This document shows, in pieces, positions 52,295 through 61,605 of a stretch of DNA of 64,000 nucleotides. Under the pieces are notes generated by a model. The model searched no databases. It worked only from the letters and a program-made list of their open reading frames with translations, and was not told the origin of the DNA. A program made the translations under genes and the position numbers. Where the stretch lies: assembly GCF_020251205.1 (NCBI RefSeq), contig NZ_JAIWYX010000001.1:682001-746000 (forward strand), written 5' to 3'. The first letter of the stretch is position 1. Every line of letters begins with the position of its first letter. Source of the stretch: Arthrobacter sp. M4 (GTDB lineage: Bacteria > Actinomycetota > Actinomycetes > Actinomycetales > Micrococcaceae).

Positions 52295-53202
52295 GCTGCC
52301 TCCCTTTTGCGGCCGATCATCCAATTGACGATGGTCAACGCGAATATTGCACAGAACAGCAGGACGCTGCCGGCTGATGCGACGCCGTACCGGATTGGCG
52401 AGACGAAGCCGTTTTCGTAAATGTACTGAACGATGAGTGTCGTTGCGCCCACGGGGCCGCCGCCTGTCAAGGTGTAGATGAAATCAAATGCTTGGAAGCC
52501 GTGAATTGTGGCAAGTACGACAACGACAAGGATGCTGGGCTGCAGCAACGGAAAGGTGAGGCTGATGAACTGCCGCCAGCGCGACGCACCATCGATTTTT
52601 GCAGCTTCATAGACCGACGGGTCGATACTTTGCAGACCGGCCAGAAGGATAAGCATGTAGAAACCCACCTGCATCCATGTTCCGACGCCAATGACGACGA
52701 CCATAGCGAGGGCGTTATCCACCAACCACGGGACCTCCGGTATGCCGAAGGAGCCCAAGAAGGTGTTGATTAGGCCATTTTGACGCTCAAGCATCCAGTT
52801 CCACACCAGGCCGGCGACGACGGGCGAGATCAAGACGGGGACGAAGAACACGGACCGGAAGAAGGTCCGACCCCGGCGTTGCTGGTCAACAAGCACGGCC
52901 AGCATGACGCCCAGCACGACAGACAAAAGGACGAATGACAGAGCGTAAACGACCGTATTCCTGACGATGCCCCAAAAATCCTCGTCTGTGAGGATGCGCT
53001 GGTAGTTACCGGCGCCCTCCCACCGGAACGTGCGGCCGTTGGACGAGGAGTACATCGAGATGTTGAAGCCGTTGATGGCCGGCCATACGGTGAAGAGTCC
53101 GAAGATCGCCATGTTTGGCAGCAGGAAGAGATAGGGAACCAAGCGCATCTTCAGCGGCGCTTTGGGCTGCCGAAGGCGCGACGCGGCTTGTACTGCTGCC
53201 AT
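52291..53202 (-). CDS. Sugar ABC transporter permease, MalF/LacF type
   Basis: A 303-residue protein with six membrane segments. It begins MAAVQAASRLRQPKAPLKMR and has FLLPNMAIFGLFTVWPAING as the first segment. The EAA loop is SVYEAAKIDGASRWRQFISL followed by TFPLLQP. It partners the MalG-like protein (ATGA overlap at 52291) and directly follows the substrate-binding lipoprotein gene, whose stop lies at its start. The sugar imported is probably related to the mannonate/2-keto-3-deoxygluconate genes upstream, by context only. Confidence 0.92.
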   Translation of the reverse strand: MAAVQAASRLRQPKAPLKMRLVPYLFLLPNMAIFGLFTVWPAINGFNISMYSSSNGRTFRWEGAGNYQRILTDEDFWGIVRNTVVYALSFVLLSVVLGVMLAVLVDQQRRGRTFFRSVFFVPVLISPVVAGLVWNWMLERQNGLINTFLGSFGIPEVPWLVDNALAMVVVIGVGTWMQVGFYMLILLAGLQSIDPSVYEAAKIDGASRWRQFISLTFPLLQPSILVVVVLATIHGFQAFDFIYTLTGGGPVGATTLIVQYIYENGFVSPIRYGVASAGSVLLFCAIFALTIVNWMIGRKREAA

Positions 53203-54521
53203 TAGTGCAGTTCCTCCACGAGGGACTGCGTCTTCTTCTGCAGGTCTGACACCGCTGTCGAGAGATCCTTCTTTCCACCTACGACGTCGGAAACGGCGTT
53301 GACAAGCTCAGTAGCAGAACCAACAAAAGCGGGATCAGAGTTCGCCGCGTATCCAAGATCGGGAGTGCGGGCCAGGTCTTTCAGGAAGACGTTCATGTCT
53401 GCCTGACGGGCAGGATAGGCAACACCCTTTTCAGTCAGGTCTTTACGGGTGGGCAGGAAACCGCCTGCTTTGATGAATGTTTCCTGGTTTTCGGTCCTGT
53501 TCATGAACCGAATGAATTCCGCTGCCAGCGCCGGGTTCTTGCTTTGTTGGAGAGCAGCCATGTACTTGCCGCCCGGGAAGCCACCGCAGTTATCCGCACA
53601 GGGGTTAGGGGCGGCGGCCCACTCAAATTTGGCGTTCTTGGCGAACTGACCGACCTGCCAGTTGCCGGAGAGGTAGACGGGGGCATCCTGTGCGAGGAAA
53701 ATTTCGTTGGCACCGGAGTAGCGGGATCCGGAGCCGAGCCAGAAGTCTCGGGGCATCCGGTTGTCACTCATCATGTCGATAAGGGGCGTCAGCGCCTTTT
53801 TGGCTTTTTCCGCATCCAGCGCGGACTTCCCGTTTGCGACCAATGCCGTGCCGTACTGGTTCAGGACCGTAGAGAGACGGTGTCCGGACTTATCCATGGC
53901 AAAGGCGTACTGTGAGCCCGTTGCCTTCTGCACCTTGGTGGCAGCGTCGATCATTTGCTCCCACGTCCACGGCTTCTCGGGATCGGGAAGGCTGACGCCT
54001 GCCTTCTTGAACATATCCAGGTTGACGAACGGGCCATTGAGAGTCAGGTCTGATGGGACGGCAAGCATCTTGCCGTCTTTGCCGGTTGCGCCGACCACGG
54101 GGCCGGGGAGGAATGCCTTGGCATAGTCTTCGCCAAGGTAGCCGCGCAGATCCAGGAGGTCGTCACGGAAGTCGGTCAAACCTGTCAGCCTGACTACGTC
54201 AGGAGCGTTCCCACCAGAGAGCCTGGCGTGGACCGAGGTCACCAGGTCCTTATAAGGCAGGGTTTCCAAGTTTACCTTGACTTTGTACTTCTCCTCGAAC
54301 TTCGAGATAAGCTGGGCCGTCGCCTGTGCGTCCGGCCCATCCGTGAAGTAGACGTAGTTCAGGGTCTTACCCGCAAACTCTGCCGGGTCCACACTTTTCA
54401 CAGCGGATGGCGCCGCTCCCGAGCCCTGGCCTTCGACCTGTCCCGGTGCACATGCGCCAAGCATGGCAACTGCGGTGAGTGCTGCCAGCAGACGTGCTGT
54501 TGTTCGAATTTTTTTAGCCAC
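53202..54521 (-). CDS. Sugar ABC transporter substrate-binding lipoprotein (family 1)
   Basis: A 439-residue protein. Residues 1-24 form a lipoprotein signal: basic start MAKKIRTTARL, hydrophobic core and LGAC with Cys24 as lipidation site. The mature part has the family 1 extracellular solute-binding pattern: LNYVYFTDGPDAQATAQLIS, LSGGNAPDVVRLTGLTDFRD near residue 110, and a C-terminal FIRFMNRTENQETFIKAGGF. It captures a carbohydrate and delivers it to the two permeases encoded directly downstream. A LacI-type operator lies about 205 bp upstream of the start. Confidence 0.93.
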   Translation of the reverse strand: MAKKIRTTARLLAALTAVAMLGACAPGQVEGQGSGAAPSAVKSVDPAEFAGKTLNYVYFTDGPDAQATAQLISKFEEKYKVKVNLETLPYKDLVTSVHARLSGGNAPDVVRLTGLTDFRDDLLDLRGYLGEDYAKAFLPGPVVGATGKDGKMLAVPSDLTLNGPFVNLDMFKKAGVSLPDPEKPWTWEQMIDAATKVQKATGSQYAFAMDKSGHRLSTVLNQYGTALVANGKSALDAEKAKKALTPLIDMMSDNRMPRDFWLGSGSRYSGANEIFLAQDAPVYLSGNWQVGQFAKNAKFEWAAAPNPCADNCGGFPGGKYMAALQQSKNPALAAEFIRFMNRTENQETFIKAGGFLPTRKDLTEKGVAYPARQADMNVFLKDLARTPDLGYAANSDPAFVGSATELVNAVSDVVGGKKDLSTAVSDLQKKTQSLVEELH

Positions 54522-54726
54522 TTACATCCTCCTCGATGGTGGTCGCCCTGTGGGCGATGCTTTTTTAGGGGCGATACTTTGTTGGGGGGCGGCATCCTCC
54601 AAGCTGCCGTTGTTCTTTCCGCAGAATGGACGAGGCGCGTTATGTGAAGCACTCAAACCCGTAGTGCCGCGGCCTCGTCTCACTTTTCCGTCATGTCAGT
54701 ACTTTTAGGGAATTGCAACAACGATA

Positions 54727-54740
54727 GGCAAGCGGTTGCC
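54727..54740. promoter_or_regulatory. LacI-type operator GGCAAGCGGTTGCC
   Basis: GGCAA and TTGCC arms flank a CG-containing centre, the usual pattern of LacI/GalR sites. It lies upstream of the ABC operon (start 54521). It may be read by the intact LacI protein encoded at 60196 or by the product of the broken gene at 50240-50928. Confidence 0.55.
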
Positions 54741-54809
54741 AAAAATTGCCATACATATTGTCCTTTCGGCAAGAATCGGCCACGGGGCGACGGGAGCTGA
54801 TCACGTTAT

Positions 54810-55325
54810 TCACTTGGCCCCCGTGAGCCTGGAGGCTTCACGTGCTAGGTGAGCCAGCTGCCGCCAACGTAGGCGACATTTGTCCGCGACAGGTAGGTTC
54901 GTCATCTGTTCCCAGTCGTCGTTTTCCATGGCTGCGCGCGGGTACCTAGGCGCGGCTCCAAGGCTCACCCCGCCCGTCGGGGAAAACAGCACCTCCGGGA
55001 TGGGTTCTCCGATGGCGGCGAGGTACTCCGGGCCGTCTGCTGGGCCCGCGGGGAAAAACGGAGCGGCGCAGCACCCTTCCCCCGCTCCGCGACGCAGAAG
55101 AGCCCGTCCTGTGGCGCCAGCTGGCGTCCCACGGTGTCTGAACGCTGGGTGACGCCGATGATCCCCCAGCCGGAATCGCCGGTCGCGAGCATTGCTTCCA
55201 GTGAAAATGGCGGCGTGGGCGCGGGCAAACGCACCCAGGCCCAGGTGGACGATTCCGGGCTGCAGCTTCTCCCGCTGAAGCGCAGGTGTCCGGCCGGCAG
55301 CCGCGAGGGATAAATTGCTCAGGCG
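54810..55325 (-). pseudogene. Broken mannitol-dehydrogenase-family (UxuB-like) gene joined to an unidentified C-terminal fragment
   Basis: From just after the kinase stop, the minus strand reads LSLAAAGRTPALQREKLQPG, then IVHLGLGAFARAHAAIFT; after a one-base shift it continues EAMLATGDSGWGIIGVTQRS and DTVGRQLAPQDGLFCVAERG. This is the N-terminus of polyol/fructuronate reductases (mannitol dehydrogenase family). Similarity stops near 55055. The rest (EYLAAIGEPIPEVLFSPTGG, MENDDWEQMTNLPVADKCRL, AREASRLTGAK then stop) looks like the end of another protein I cannot name. A deletion probably fused two genes. A UxuB role fits the mannonate enzymes upstream. Confidence 0.6.
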
Positions 55326-56284
55326 TTCGATGGCACTGTCCCTTCAACCAAAGTCCCGGCGGTGTGCGCCCGGGTCTGCTCAAAACTTGGAATGAAGTCC
55401 GTACCGCCCCTGCCGCCCACCACCAGGGACGATGCGGCAGCGCCGAACCGGGCCGCCGTCGGGAAGTCGTCGCCGAGCACCAGGCGGGCGGTCAGGGTGC
55501 CAACAAACGCGTCGCCGGCACCGGTCTGATCCACGACGGCAGGTGCCGGGATCGACGGCACCCAGGCTGACACGCCGCCGGCTTCAAGCTGGACGCCCTT
55601 GGCACCGCAGGTGACGGCAACATTCCAGGCACCTAGGCCGCGCAGTTTCGCGGCTGCCTCCACCGGCGTGGAGCAGCCCAACAACGCCGAGGTCTCGCTT
55701 GGGAAGGACGGGGTGACCAGGAAGGCACGGGGCGCCAGCTGCAGCAGTGCCGCCGTCGCTTCCTCCACCGAGGTAAGACGCGGGCGGAAGTTGGGATCGA
55801 ACACGAAGCGTTTGGCGACGACAGCGGCCTTGAACACCGCCGCTCGGGACGACTCCGAAATGGCGCAGGCGATGCCGCCCGCCACTACGGCGCCTGCAGC
55901 AGCGAAAACTGCCGGGTCGACGTCGTCCGGGCCCAGGCTGGACCCGACGCTGCCGGTGCGGGCGTAGGAAAACTCGCGTTCGCCGTCGGGATCGCTGTGG
56001 ACGAGGTAGACGCCCTGCTGGCCCTTGCGGAATTTCAGGAGAGCGGTGGAGATGCCCAATTCGGCGATCCGGGCGGCAATGGCCTGGCCGAGGTCGTCGT
56101 CGGTCAGCACGGAGAGCAGGCCGACCTGGGCACCCGAGGCGGCCGCAGCGGCGGCGACGTTCAGCGCGTCGCCCGAGATGCCCAAGTGCGCGGGCACACC
56201 GTGGCTGAAAGGCTGGTCGGTGGCTACCTCGACGAGGATCTCCCCCATCACCACCACATCGAAGTTGCTGTCGATGCTGTTCAC
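55319..56284 (-). CDS. PfkB-family sugar kinase, probably 2-keto-3-deoxygluconate kinase
   Basis: A 321-residue ribokinase-fold protein. The N-terminal [20 protein letters not shown] and the substrate loop with [20 protein letters not shown] correspond to PfkB signature 1. The C-terminal signature 2 is [20 protein letters not shown] with the catalytic Asp in GAGD. It overlaps the mannonate dehydratase stop by four bases (56281-56284). That enzyme makes 2-keto-3-deoxygluconate, so phosphorylation to the 6-phosphate for Entner-Doudoroff cleavage is the likely reaction. Other PfkB sugars are not excluded. Confidence 0.85.
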   Translation of the reverse strand: MNSIDSNFDVVVMGEILVEVATDQPFSHGVPAHLGISGDALNVAAAAAASGAQVGLLSVLTDDDLGQAIAARIAELGISTALLKFRKGQQGVYLVHSDPDGEREFSYARTGSVGSSLGPDDVDPAVFAAAGAVVAGGIACAISESSRAAVFKAAVVAKRFVFDPNFRPRLTSVEEATAALLQLAPRAFLVTPSFPSETSALLGCSTPVEAAAKLRGLGAWNVAVTCGAKGVQLEAGGVSAWVPSIPAPAVVDQTGAGDAFVGTLTARLVLGDDFPTAARFGAAASSLVVGGRGGTDFIPSFEQTRAHTAGTLVEGTVPSNA

Positions 56285-57492
56285 CAGTCGTGCACCGACC
56301 CGTCGAGGCGGCGGTTGACGGGCAGGTATTTGGGGTCGAAGGGAAAGCGCGTGGCGGCCTCCTCGTTGAACTTCACACCGATGCCCGGTGCGTCCCCGGG
56401 GTGCATGTAGCCGTCCGTGAAGCTGTAGGAGGTGGTGAAGACCTCTCCAGCCGGATCGCGGTGGCCCATGTATTCCTGGACGCCGAAGTTGGGAATGGAC
56501 GTGTCCACGTGCAACGCCGCGGCGAAGGACACCGGTGAGAGATCGCCGGCGCCGTGCGACCCGGAACGGACTCCATAGAGCTCGGCGAGGGAGAAGATTC
56601 GGCGCAGGTGGGTGATGCCGCCGCTGTGGGAGACGGAGGTCCGGATGTAGTCGATCAGCCGCTCGGTGATGAGCTGCTGGCAGTCCCAGATCGAATTGAA
56701 TACCTCACCCACTGCGATCGGCGTGGTGGTGTGCTGGCGGATCAGCCGGAACGCGGACTGGTCCTCGGCCGGCGTCGGATCCTCGATCCAGAACGGCCGG
56801 TACTGCTCCAGCGAGGCGCCCAGCCGGCCGGCTTCGATGGGCGTCAGGCGGTGATGGACGTCGTGGAGTACGTGCACCCCGTAGCCAAATTGCTCACGGA
56901 CGTGCGCCATCATCTTGGGCGCGAAGTCCAGGTAGGCCGTGGTTTCCCAGACGTCTTCCTGAGGAACGTTGCTGCTGGCCGGCTCGTAAAGCTTGCCGTC
57001 CACGGGCGCGATGCCGTAGGTCTTGTCCAGACCCGGGACGGCGGCCTGTGCCCGAATGGCCTTGTAACCAAGGTCCAGGTGGTGCTGGAAATCCGCGCTG
57101 AGGTCATCCAGGGTGGAGCCGCTCGCGTGCCCGTAAACCATAACGCCCTCGCGGGCTGCGCCGCCGAGCAGCTCGTACACCGGCATGCCGGCCGCCTTGC
57201 CCTTGATGTCCCAGAGCGCGACGTCCACCGCGGCGATCGCCGTCATGGTCACGGGGCCGCGGCGCCAGTACGCGCCCTTGTAGAAGTACTGCCACGTGTC
57301 CTCGATACGACGGGCGTCGCGGCCAACGAGGAGCGGACAGACATGCTCCGTGAGGTAGGCCGCGACGGCGAGCTCGCGGCCGTTCAGGGTGGCGTCGCCG
57401 ATGCCGGTCAGCCCGTCCTCGGTTTCAATGACGAGTGTGACGTAGTTCCGTCCCGGCGAGGAGACGACAACCCGTGCGTCGGTGATCTTCAC
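56281..57492 (-). CDS. manD: Mannonate dehydratase of the enolase superfamily (ManD/RspA type)
   Basis: A 403-residue protein starting at GTG 57492 ([20 protein letters not shown]). The capping domain is followed by a TIM barrel with the enolase-superfamily metal site. The segment [39 protein letters not shown] and [16 protein letters not shown] supply the Asp-Glu-Glu ligands. The [20 protein letters not shown] stretch and the C-terminal [13 protein letters not shown] are hallmarks of the ManD/RspA group. The reaction is D-mannonate (or D-gluconate) to 2-keto-3-deoxygluconate. Within the group, activities range from high-rate mannonate dehydratases to poor ones, so specificity needs caution. 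Confidence 0.9.
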   Translation of the reverse strand: MKITDARVVVSSPGRNYVTLVIETEDGLTGIGDATLNGRELAVAAYLTEHVCPLLVGRDARRIEDTWQYFYKGAYWRRGPVTMTAIAAVDVALWDIKGKAAGMPVYELLGGAAREGVMVYGHASGSTLDDLSADFQHHLDLGYKAIRAQAAVPGLDKTYGIAPVDGKLYEPASSNVPQEDVWETTAYLDFAPKMMAHVREQFGYGVHVLHDVHHRLTPIEAGRLGASLEQYRPFWIEDPTPAEDQSAFRLIRQHTTTPIAVGEVFNSIWDCQQLITERLIDYIRTSVSHSGGITHLRRIFSLAELYGVRSGSHGAGDLSPVSFAAALHVDTSIPNFGVQEYMGHRDPAGEVFTTSYSFTDGYMHPGDAPGIGVKFNEEAATRFPFDPKYLPVNRRLDGSVHDW

Positions 57493-57586
57493 AGGGCAGT
57501 CCTACCTACTTCTGAGAGATATGGCTGAGGTTTGAAGGCAGGGTCAGGGAACGAGTCCCACCGGGCGCCACTGTGTCCGGGGTCGA

Positions 57587-58690
57587 TCATCGAGCTTCCT
57601 GTCCCACGGCGGCGGCAGTGAGGTCGCGGGCGAGCATCTGCGCCTTGACACTGATTTCCGCGGCTTTGAAGGCGTGGGCCTGCGTCATCGCGGTCTCGGT
57701 GCGGTCCAGGCAGTCACGGATCAGTGCGCCGAAAAACGGGTACCCGACCCGACCTGTGGCGTTGATGTACTGTTCGCCGTCCTTGTTAACCAGGAACAGG
57801 TGGTCGGCGCCGTCGTCGGCGGCGATGTTGATGTACTTTCGCAATTCGATGAAGCCGTCGGTGCCGAGGATGATTGTGCGTCCATCACCCCACGTGCGCA
57901 AGCCGTCCGGGGTGAACCAGTCAACGCGGACAAAACCGGTAGTCCCGTTGTTCATGACGATGTGCGCGTCACCGAAATCTTCGAACGCGGGGTATTCGGA
58001 ATGTGCGTAATTGGCGACGGTTGCGCTGACGACTTCGGCGTCAGAGGCCCCCGTGAAGTACAGCATCTGCTCAAAGTTGTGGCTGCCGATGTCGCAAAGG
58101 ATTCCTCCGAACTGATCCTTGTCATAGAACCAGTCTGGTCGGGAGCCGGGGGCGCCGATCCGGTGAGGGCCGAGGCTAGTGACTTGCAGAACGGTTCCGA
58201 TGGCGCCCCGCTCAATGAGCTGCCCGGCGAGGACGGCGGCTTCGACGTGGATGCGCTCGGAGTAGTACACCGCATATTTCCGCCCGGTCCTGTCTGTGGC
58301 TTCACGGACCGCCTCGAGCTGCTCGAGCGTGGTCAAGGGTGCTTTGTCGGTGAAGTAGTCTTTTCCGGCATCGATGACGCGCAGTCCGATCGCAGCGCGT
58401 TCGGAGGTAACTGCAGCGCTGGCGATCAGCCGGACGTCCGGGTCGGTGAGGATCTCGGCCTCACTAGCTGCGACCTGGACATCGGGGAACTTTGCCCGGA
58501 AGGCGGCAACTTTGGCTGGATCGTCGCCGTAAACCGACTTCAGCGTGCCTCCGGCGCCGAGCAGACCTTCGGTCATTGCGTAAATGTGTCCGTGGTCCAG
58601 GTGTGCAGCCGCGAAAATGAATTCTCCGGGTTTGACGACGGGTTGGGGCATGGGCGCGGGCGCGTACGTGGCGCCGTCGGAGCTGGGCAT
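57587..58690 (-). CDS. Gfo/Idh/MocA family oxidoreductase (divergent N-terminus)
   Basis: A 367-residue protein. The Rossmann entry is unusual: after a Pro-rich leader it reads EFIFAAAHLDHGHIYAMTEG rather than a GxGxxG loop. The usual EKP motif is represented by DYFTDKAPLTTLEQ, keeping the catalytic Lys. The C-terminal beta-sheet domain carries GGILCDIGSHNFEQMLYFTG, a GDxxxH-like active-site segment. It probably oxidises or epimerises a sugar, sugar acid or cyclitol with NAD(P). It is 22 bp downstream of the second Gfo-type gene and upstream of manD in one transcription unit. Confidence 0.85.
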   Translation of the reverse strand: MPSSDGATYAPAPMPQPVVKPGEFIFAAAHLDHGHIYAMTEGLLGAGGTLKSVYGDDPAKVAAFRAKFPDVQVAASEAEILTDPDVRLIASAAVTSERAAIGLRVIDAGKDYFTDKAPLTTLEQLEAVREATDRTGRKYAVYYSERIHVEAAVLAGQLIERGAIGTVLQVTSLGPHRIGAPGSRPDWFYDKDQFGGILCDIGSHNFEQMLYFTGASDAEVVSATVANYAHSEYPAFEDFGDAHIVMNNGTTGFVRVDWFTPDGLRTWGDGRTIILGTDGFIELRKYINIAADDGADHLFLVNKDGEQYINATGRVGYPFFGALIRDCLDRTETAMTQAHAFKAAEISVKAQMLARDLTAAAVGQEAR

Positions 58691-58712
58691 CTTGAAACTT
58701 TCTCTTGTTCGG

Positions 58713-59882
58713 TCAGTCGGAGACTGTGCTTGTTGCGGCGCCCACGATGATGTCGCCGGCGAGTTCCCTTACGGACTCTCGTTTTTCGTAAAAGTGCGGG
58801 GCCCGTTGGAGAAGACCGCCCGCCCGGTAGTAGGGGTCGTCCGCGCGTAGCGGCAGGTCGACGACTTCGTGCTCGATGCCGGCTTTGTAGATCGCAGTGA
58901 CGATCTCGATGGCGTTGCGACCGTCGATACCGTCTGCGGTGGGTGCGTGTCCGGCCCGGATGGCCGCCATTACGTCCCCGATCTGCCCGGCGTGGCCTTG
59001 ATGAGCAAGCGGGACATGCGCGCTGGCCAGCGCGTTCAGTTCGTCGACAAGTGCGGGGTTGCCGCCTTCACGGGGGAATCCGTTGGGCTGGGATACTTCC
59101 GCGGTGACGCGCCATGGCTGTGAGATGCGCGCGTGTTCAGCCTGGATAACGATTTCCTGCTCCTCGCCGTGGTGCACGACAGAGCTGGTCAGCTGCGCCA
59201 GCCCTCGTCCGTACTTGAGGATCGCAACGGAGAGATCCTCAACCTCGGCGTTGTCGTGTTGCGCATTGGCGATCATTGCGACGGCCTGGCTGGGCTTTCC
59301 CATCAGCCACAAGGTCAGATCAATGTGGTGAATGGCATGGTTGAGCGTGCACCCGCCGCCCTCCGATTCCCACGTTCCGCGCCACCACAAGTCGTAGTAC
59401 GGCAGGCCACGCCACCAGGCGGAGTCGATGCGCATATGCGACACGGAACCGATCATTCCTGACTCGACCGCTTCCTTGAGGATGGCCATATCGTCGCGGA
59501 AGCGGTTTTGCGCGACCACGGACAAGACCTTGCCTGACCGCTTCTGCGCGGCGAGCATCGCGTCGCATTCTTCGAGGGACGGTGCCATAGGCTTTTCGAC
59601 CAGTACATTGACGCCCGCGTCCAACCCCGCAATAGAGAGTTCGGCATGGCTGCTGGGCGGCGTGGCAATGCTGATCAGGTCGACCCCGCCGGCAGCGATG
59701 AGTTCTGCCGGGTCATCGTAGGTGGCCGCGTCAATCAAGCCGAACGCTTCGGCCTTGCTCGCCGCCTTCCCGGGATGGATGTCCGCCAAGGCGACTATTT
59801 GGCACTCGTCAGGGAACTCCAGATACCCGCGAATGTGGGCATCCGCGATTCCTCCCGTGCCGATGATTCCAATTTTGAGCAT
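58713..59882 (-). CDS. Gfo/Idh/MocA family oxidoreductase
   Basis: A 389-residue protein starting at ATG 59882 (MLKIGIIGTGGIADAHIRGY), a canonical GxGxxG nucleotide loop; an in-frame ATG 27 bases earlier is less likely. The EKP motif is NVLVEKPMAPSLEECDAMLA near residue 95. The C-terminal domain has GTWESEGGGCTLNHAIHHID, the GG-x-xN-x-x-H-H-x-D active-site motif of this family. It is first in the minus-strand operon, with about 310 bp to the divergent LacI gene, and is likely repressed by it. Substrate unknown; a galactoside- or uronate-derived sugar fits the locus. Confidence 0.9.
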   Translation of the reverse strand: MLKIGIIGTGGIADAHIRGYLEFPDECQIVALADIHPGKAASKAEAFGLIDAATYDDPAELIAAGGVDLISIATPPSSHAELSIAGLDAGVNVLVEKPMAPSLEECDAMLAAQKRSGKVLSVVAQNRFRDDMAILKEAVESGMIGSVSHMRIDSAWWRGLPYYDLWWRGTWESEGGGCTLNHAIHHIDLTLWLMGKPSQAVAMIANAQHDNAEVEDLSVAILKYGRGLAQLTSSVVHHGEEQEIVIQAEHARISQPWRVTAEVSQPNGFPREGGNPALVDELNALASAHVPLAHQGHAGQIGDVMAAIRAGHAPTADGIDGRNAIEIVTAIYKAGIEHEVVDLPLRADDPYYRAGGLLQRAPHFYEKRESVRELAGDIIVGAATSTVSD

Positions 59883-60105
59883 TCGCTCGTCTCTCTCTCC
59901 ATGAAGCAAGAAGGGTGGAGGGGGCCAGAGATGCCAAGGGGACCCCAGGTTACGTTAGGTGGCCGTGTTAGCGGAGGCTTTCACGTCCGCGATCATTGCG
60001 TCCGCAAGCACCGTTCGGTACTTCTCAAGACCAACCCAGTTCGAGTCCGCAGCAGGTTGCTGTCACATCCTCCTCGATGGCTGGGACCCTCAACACGTCC
60101 ATGTA

Positions 60106-60126
60106 ATACGTATTAGTAATACGTAT
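60106..60126. promoter_or_regulatory. 21-bp perfect operator palindrome in the LacI divergent promoter
   Basis: ATACGTATTA-G-TAATACGTAT is an exact inverted repeat around a single central base. It lies 70 bp upstream of the LacI gene and 225 bp upstream of the divergent dehydrogenase operon. The single-base centre differs from the central CG of many LacI sites. Confidence 0.6.
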
Positions 60127-60195
60127 CTGCTAGTATGAGACGAAGATCACCAGACGTCAAGTGACACCGAACTAATAACTGGCAGGAGAAGCGGC

Positions 60196-61206
60196 ATGGG
60201 AAAAGTTCCGACCAGCCGTGACGTAGCAGCCCGCGCGGGCGTATCGCAGTCCACGGTGTCAAACGTCCTGACCGGGCGGCCTGGCATTTCCCAAGCGACC
60301 CGTGAGCGCGTACTTAAAGTCGCAAAAGAGTTGCGCTATCGTCCGAATCTGGCGGCGCGGTCCATGCGGACGCAGCGCACCGGTCGATTGGCATTGGTGC
60401 TCCCGATCACCACCTGGTTCGCATCCAAAATACTTGCTGGCGCAACCCAAGCAGCCCAGGAAGCCGGCTACACCATCGAGGTCCACACCCTCCCAGGCGA
60501 CTTCCACGCGAGGCAACAACGCCTTGATGAGATCGTCAACTCCGGGCAGTTTGAAGGAGTCCTGTCTTTCGTGCCGATGCCGCCATGCCCGTCCGGTGAG
60601 GGCGGAGCGACCGTCTTGTCTCTCGCTGAGTTTGATGACGATATGAAAGTGTCTGGGGACCTCACTGATCCCGCCCCCCTTGTCACGATGATCGAAGAAC
60701 TGGCCTCGCGCGGGCACCGGCGGTTCCTCCACATCACCGGAGCGCTGGCCTACCCTTCGGCCAGGGCCCGTAGGGACGCCTATGTCAGGACTATCGAAAA
60801 ACTCGGGTTGCAATCCCTGGGCGTCATCGAGGGAGATTGGACCGGCGAGTCAGGACTCAACGCGATTCGCAGTCTTCCCGATGACGCCCCTCCGCTGGCA
60901 GTCGTAGCATCCAACGATTTGGTGGCCACCGGCGTCGTTCGTGGCGCACTGGAGCGCGGATGGACCGTACCCGGCGATCTCTGCGTCACAGGGTGGGACG
61001 ACCTGGTCTCCAGCGCACTCCAAGTGCCGTCAATCACTACCGTCTTCCTGGACTACCAGAGGCTCGGTGCCCGATCAGTTCAGCGACTAGTTGCCGCCTT
61101 GCGTGATGAACCAGAACCGCCTTCCGGCGGAGGACTGCAGCGCATCATCTGGCGTGAGTCCACCGGCGACTTCGTTAGTTCTAAGACGCCTCATGGGAAT
61201 GATTGA
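60196..61206 (+). CDS. LacI family transcriptional regulator (intact)
   Basis: A 336-residue protein starting at ATG 60196 with GGAG upstream. The DNA-binding domain is TSRDVAARAGVSQSTVSNVL plus TGRPGISQATRERVLKVAKE and the hinge helix YRPNLAARSMRTQ. The periplasmic-binding-like ligand domain follows, ending in VTGWDDLVSSALQVPSITTV, a conserved LacI segment. It is divergent from the Gfo/Idh/MocA, manD and kinase genes and is their likely repressor, through the palindrome at 60106-60126. The inducer is presumably the imported sugar or an early metabolite. Confidence 0.92.
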   Translation: MGKVPTSRDVAARAGVSQSTVSNVLTGRPGISQATRERVLKVAKELRYRPNLAARSMRTQRTGRLALVLPITTWFASKILAGATQAAQEAGYTIEVHTLPGDFHARQQRLDEIVNSGQFEGVLSFVPMPPCPSGEGGATVLSLAEFDDDMKVSGDLTDPAPLVTMIEELASRGHRRFLHITGALAYPSARARRDAYVRTIEKLGLQSLGVIEGDWTGESGLNAIRSLPDDAPPLAVVASNDLVATGVVRGALERGWTVPGDLCVTGWDDLVSSALQVPSITTVFLDYQRLGARSVQRLVAALRDEPEPPSGGGLQRIIWRESTGDFVSSKTPHGND

Positions 61207-61450
61207 TGCCGAGGCGGTCAGCGATTCCGATTAGTTGATCCCCCAGGGTGTGGGTGTGCTCTTCAATGTTGGCCACGCAGACCTTTTTAATCAGTTCCAG
61301 CGCGCCGCCGAGGGCGTGGATGGCCGCGAGGTTGAAGTTGCTGATTTCAAAACGATGCGCGTTGGTGCGGAGCTCGATCGTGCCGGGCGGTTGCACGTCC
61401 ATCTCACTGAGCGGGCAAGGGCCGGCGAGGAAGTTGCCGAGGTCTGAGCC
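61181..61450 (-). pseudogene. C-terminal fragment of a class V aminotransferase
   Basis: The minus strand reads MDVQPPGTIELRTNAHRFEI, then SNFNLAAIHALGGALELIKK and EEHTHTLGDQLIGIADRLGI before the stop, overlapping the end of the LacI gene on the other strand. This matches the C-terminal domain of cysteine desulfurase/isopenicillin N epimerase-like aminotransferases. The PLP-binding large domain is missing upstream, where the frame becomes non-coding. A deletion remnant. Confidence 0.55.
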
Positions 61451-61565
61451 GGGTGCTGTGCGGCCGCGGGCTGATAGAGCCCGCAGGTCAACCCGCGGGG
61501 GCACAAAGCGCCTCCAACTTGCGCCGCCATAGCCCCGAAATCGAAAAAGGGGAACAGTATGCGAA

Positions 61566-61605
61566 CCCCCGGGCTTCTCCCCGAAAACGGGGAGAAGCCC
61601 GGGGG
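61566..61605. terminator. 17-bp perfect GC-rich hairpin
   Basis: CCCCCGGGCTTCTCCCC pairs exactly with GGGGAGAAGCCCGGGGG around GAAAAC. It lies in a 530-bp gap (61451-61982) between the aminotransferase remnant and the beta-galactosidase gene. No gene was recognised in that gap. It is symmetric enough to stop transcription from either side. Confidence 0.65.

Noticed and set aside
54946..55383. A 145-codon Arg/Pro-rich frame near the kinase end
   Set aside because: Overlaps the true mannitol-dehydrogenase-like reading in another frame and has random-looking composition.
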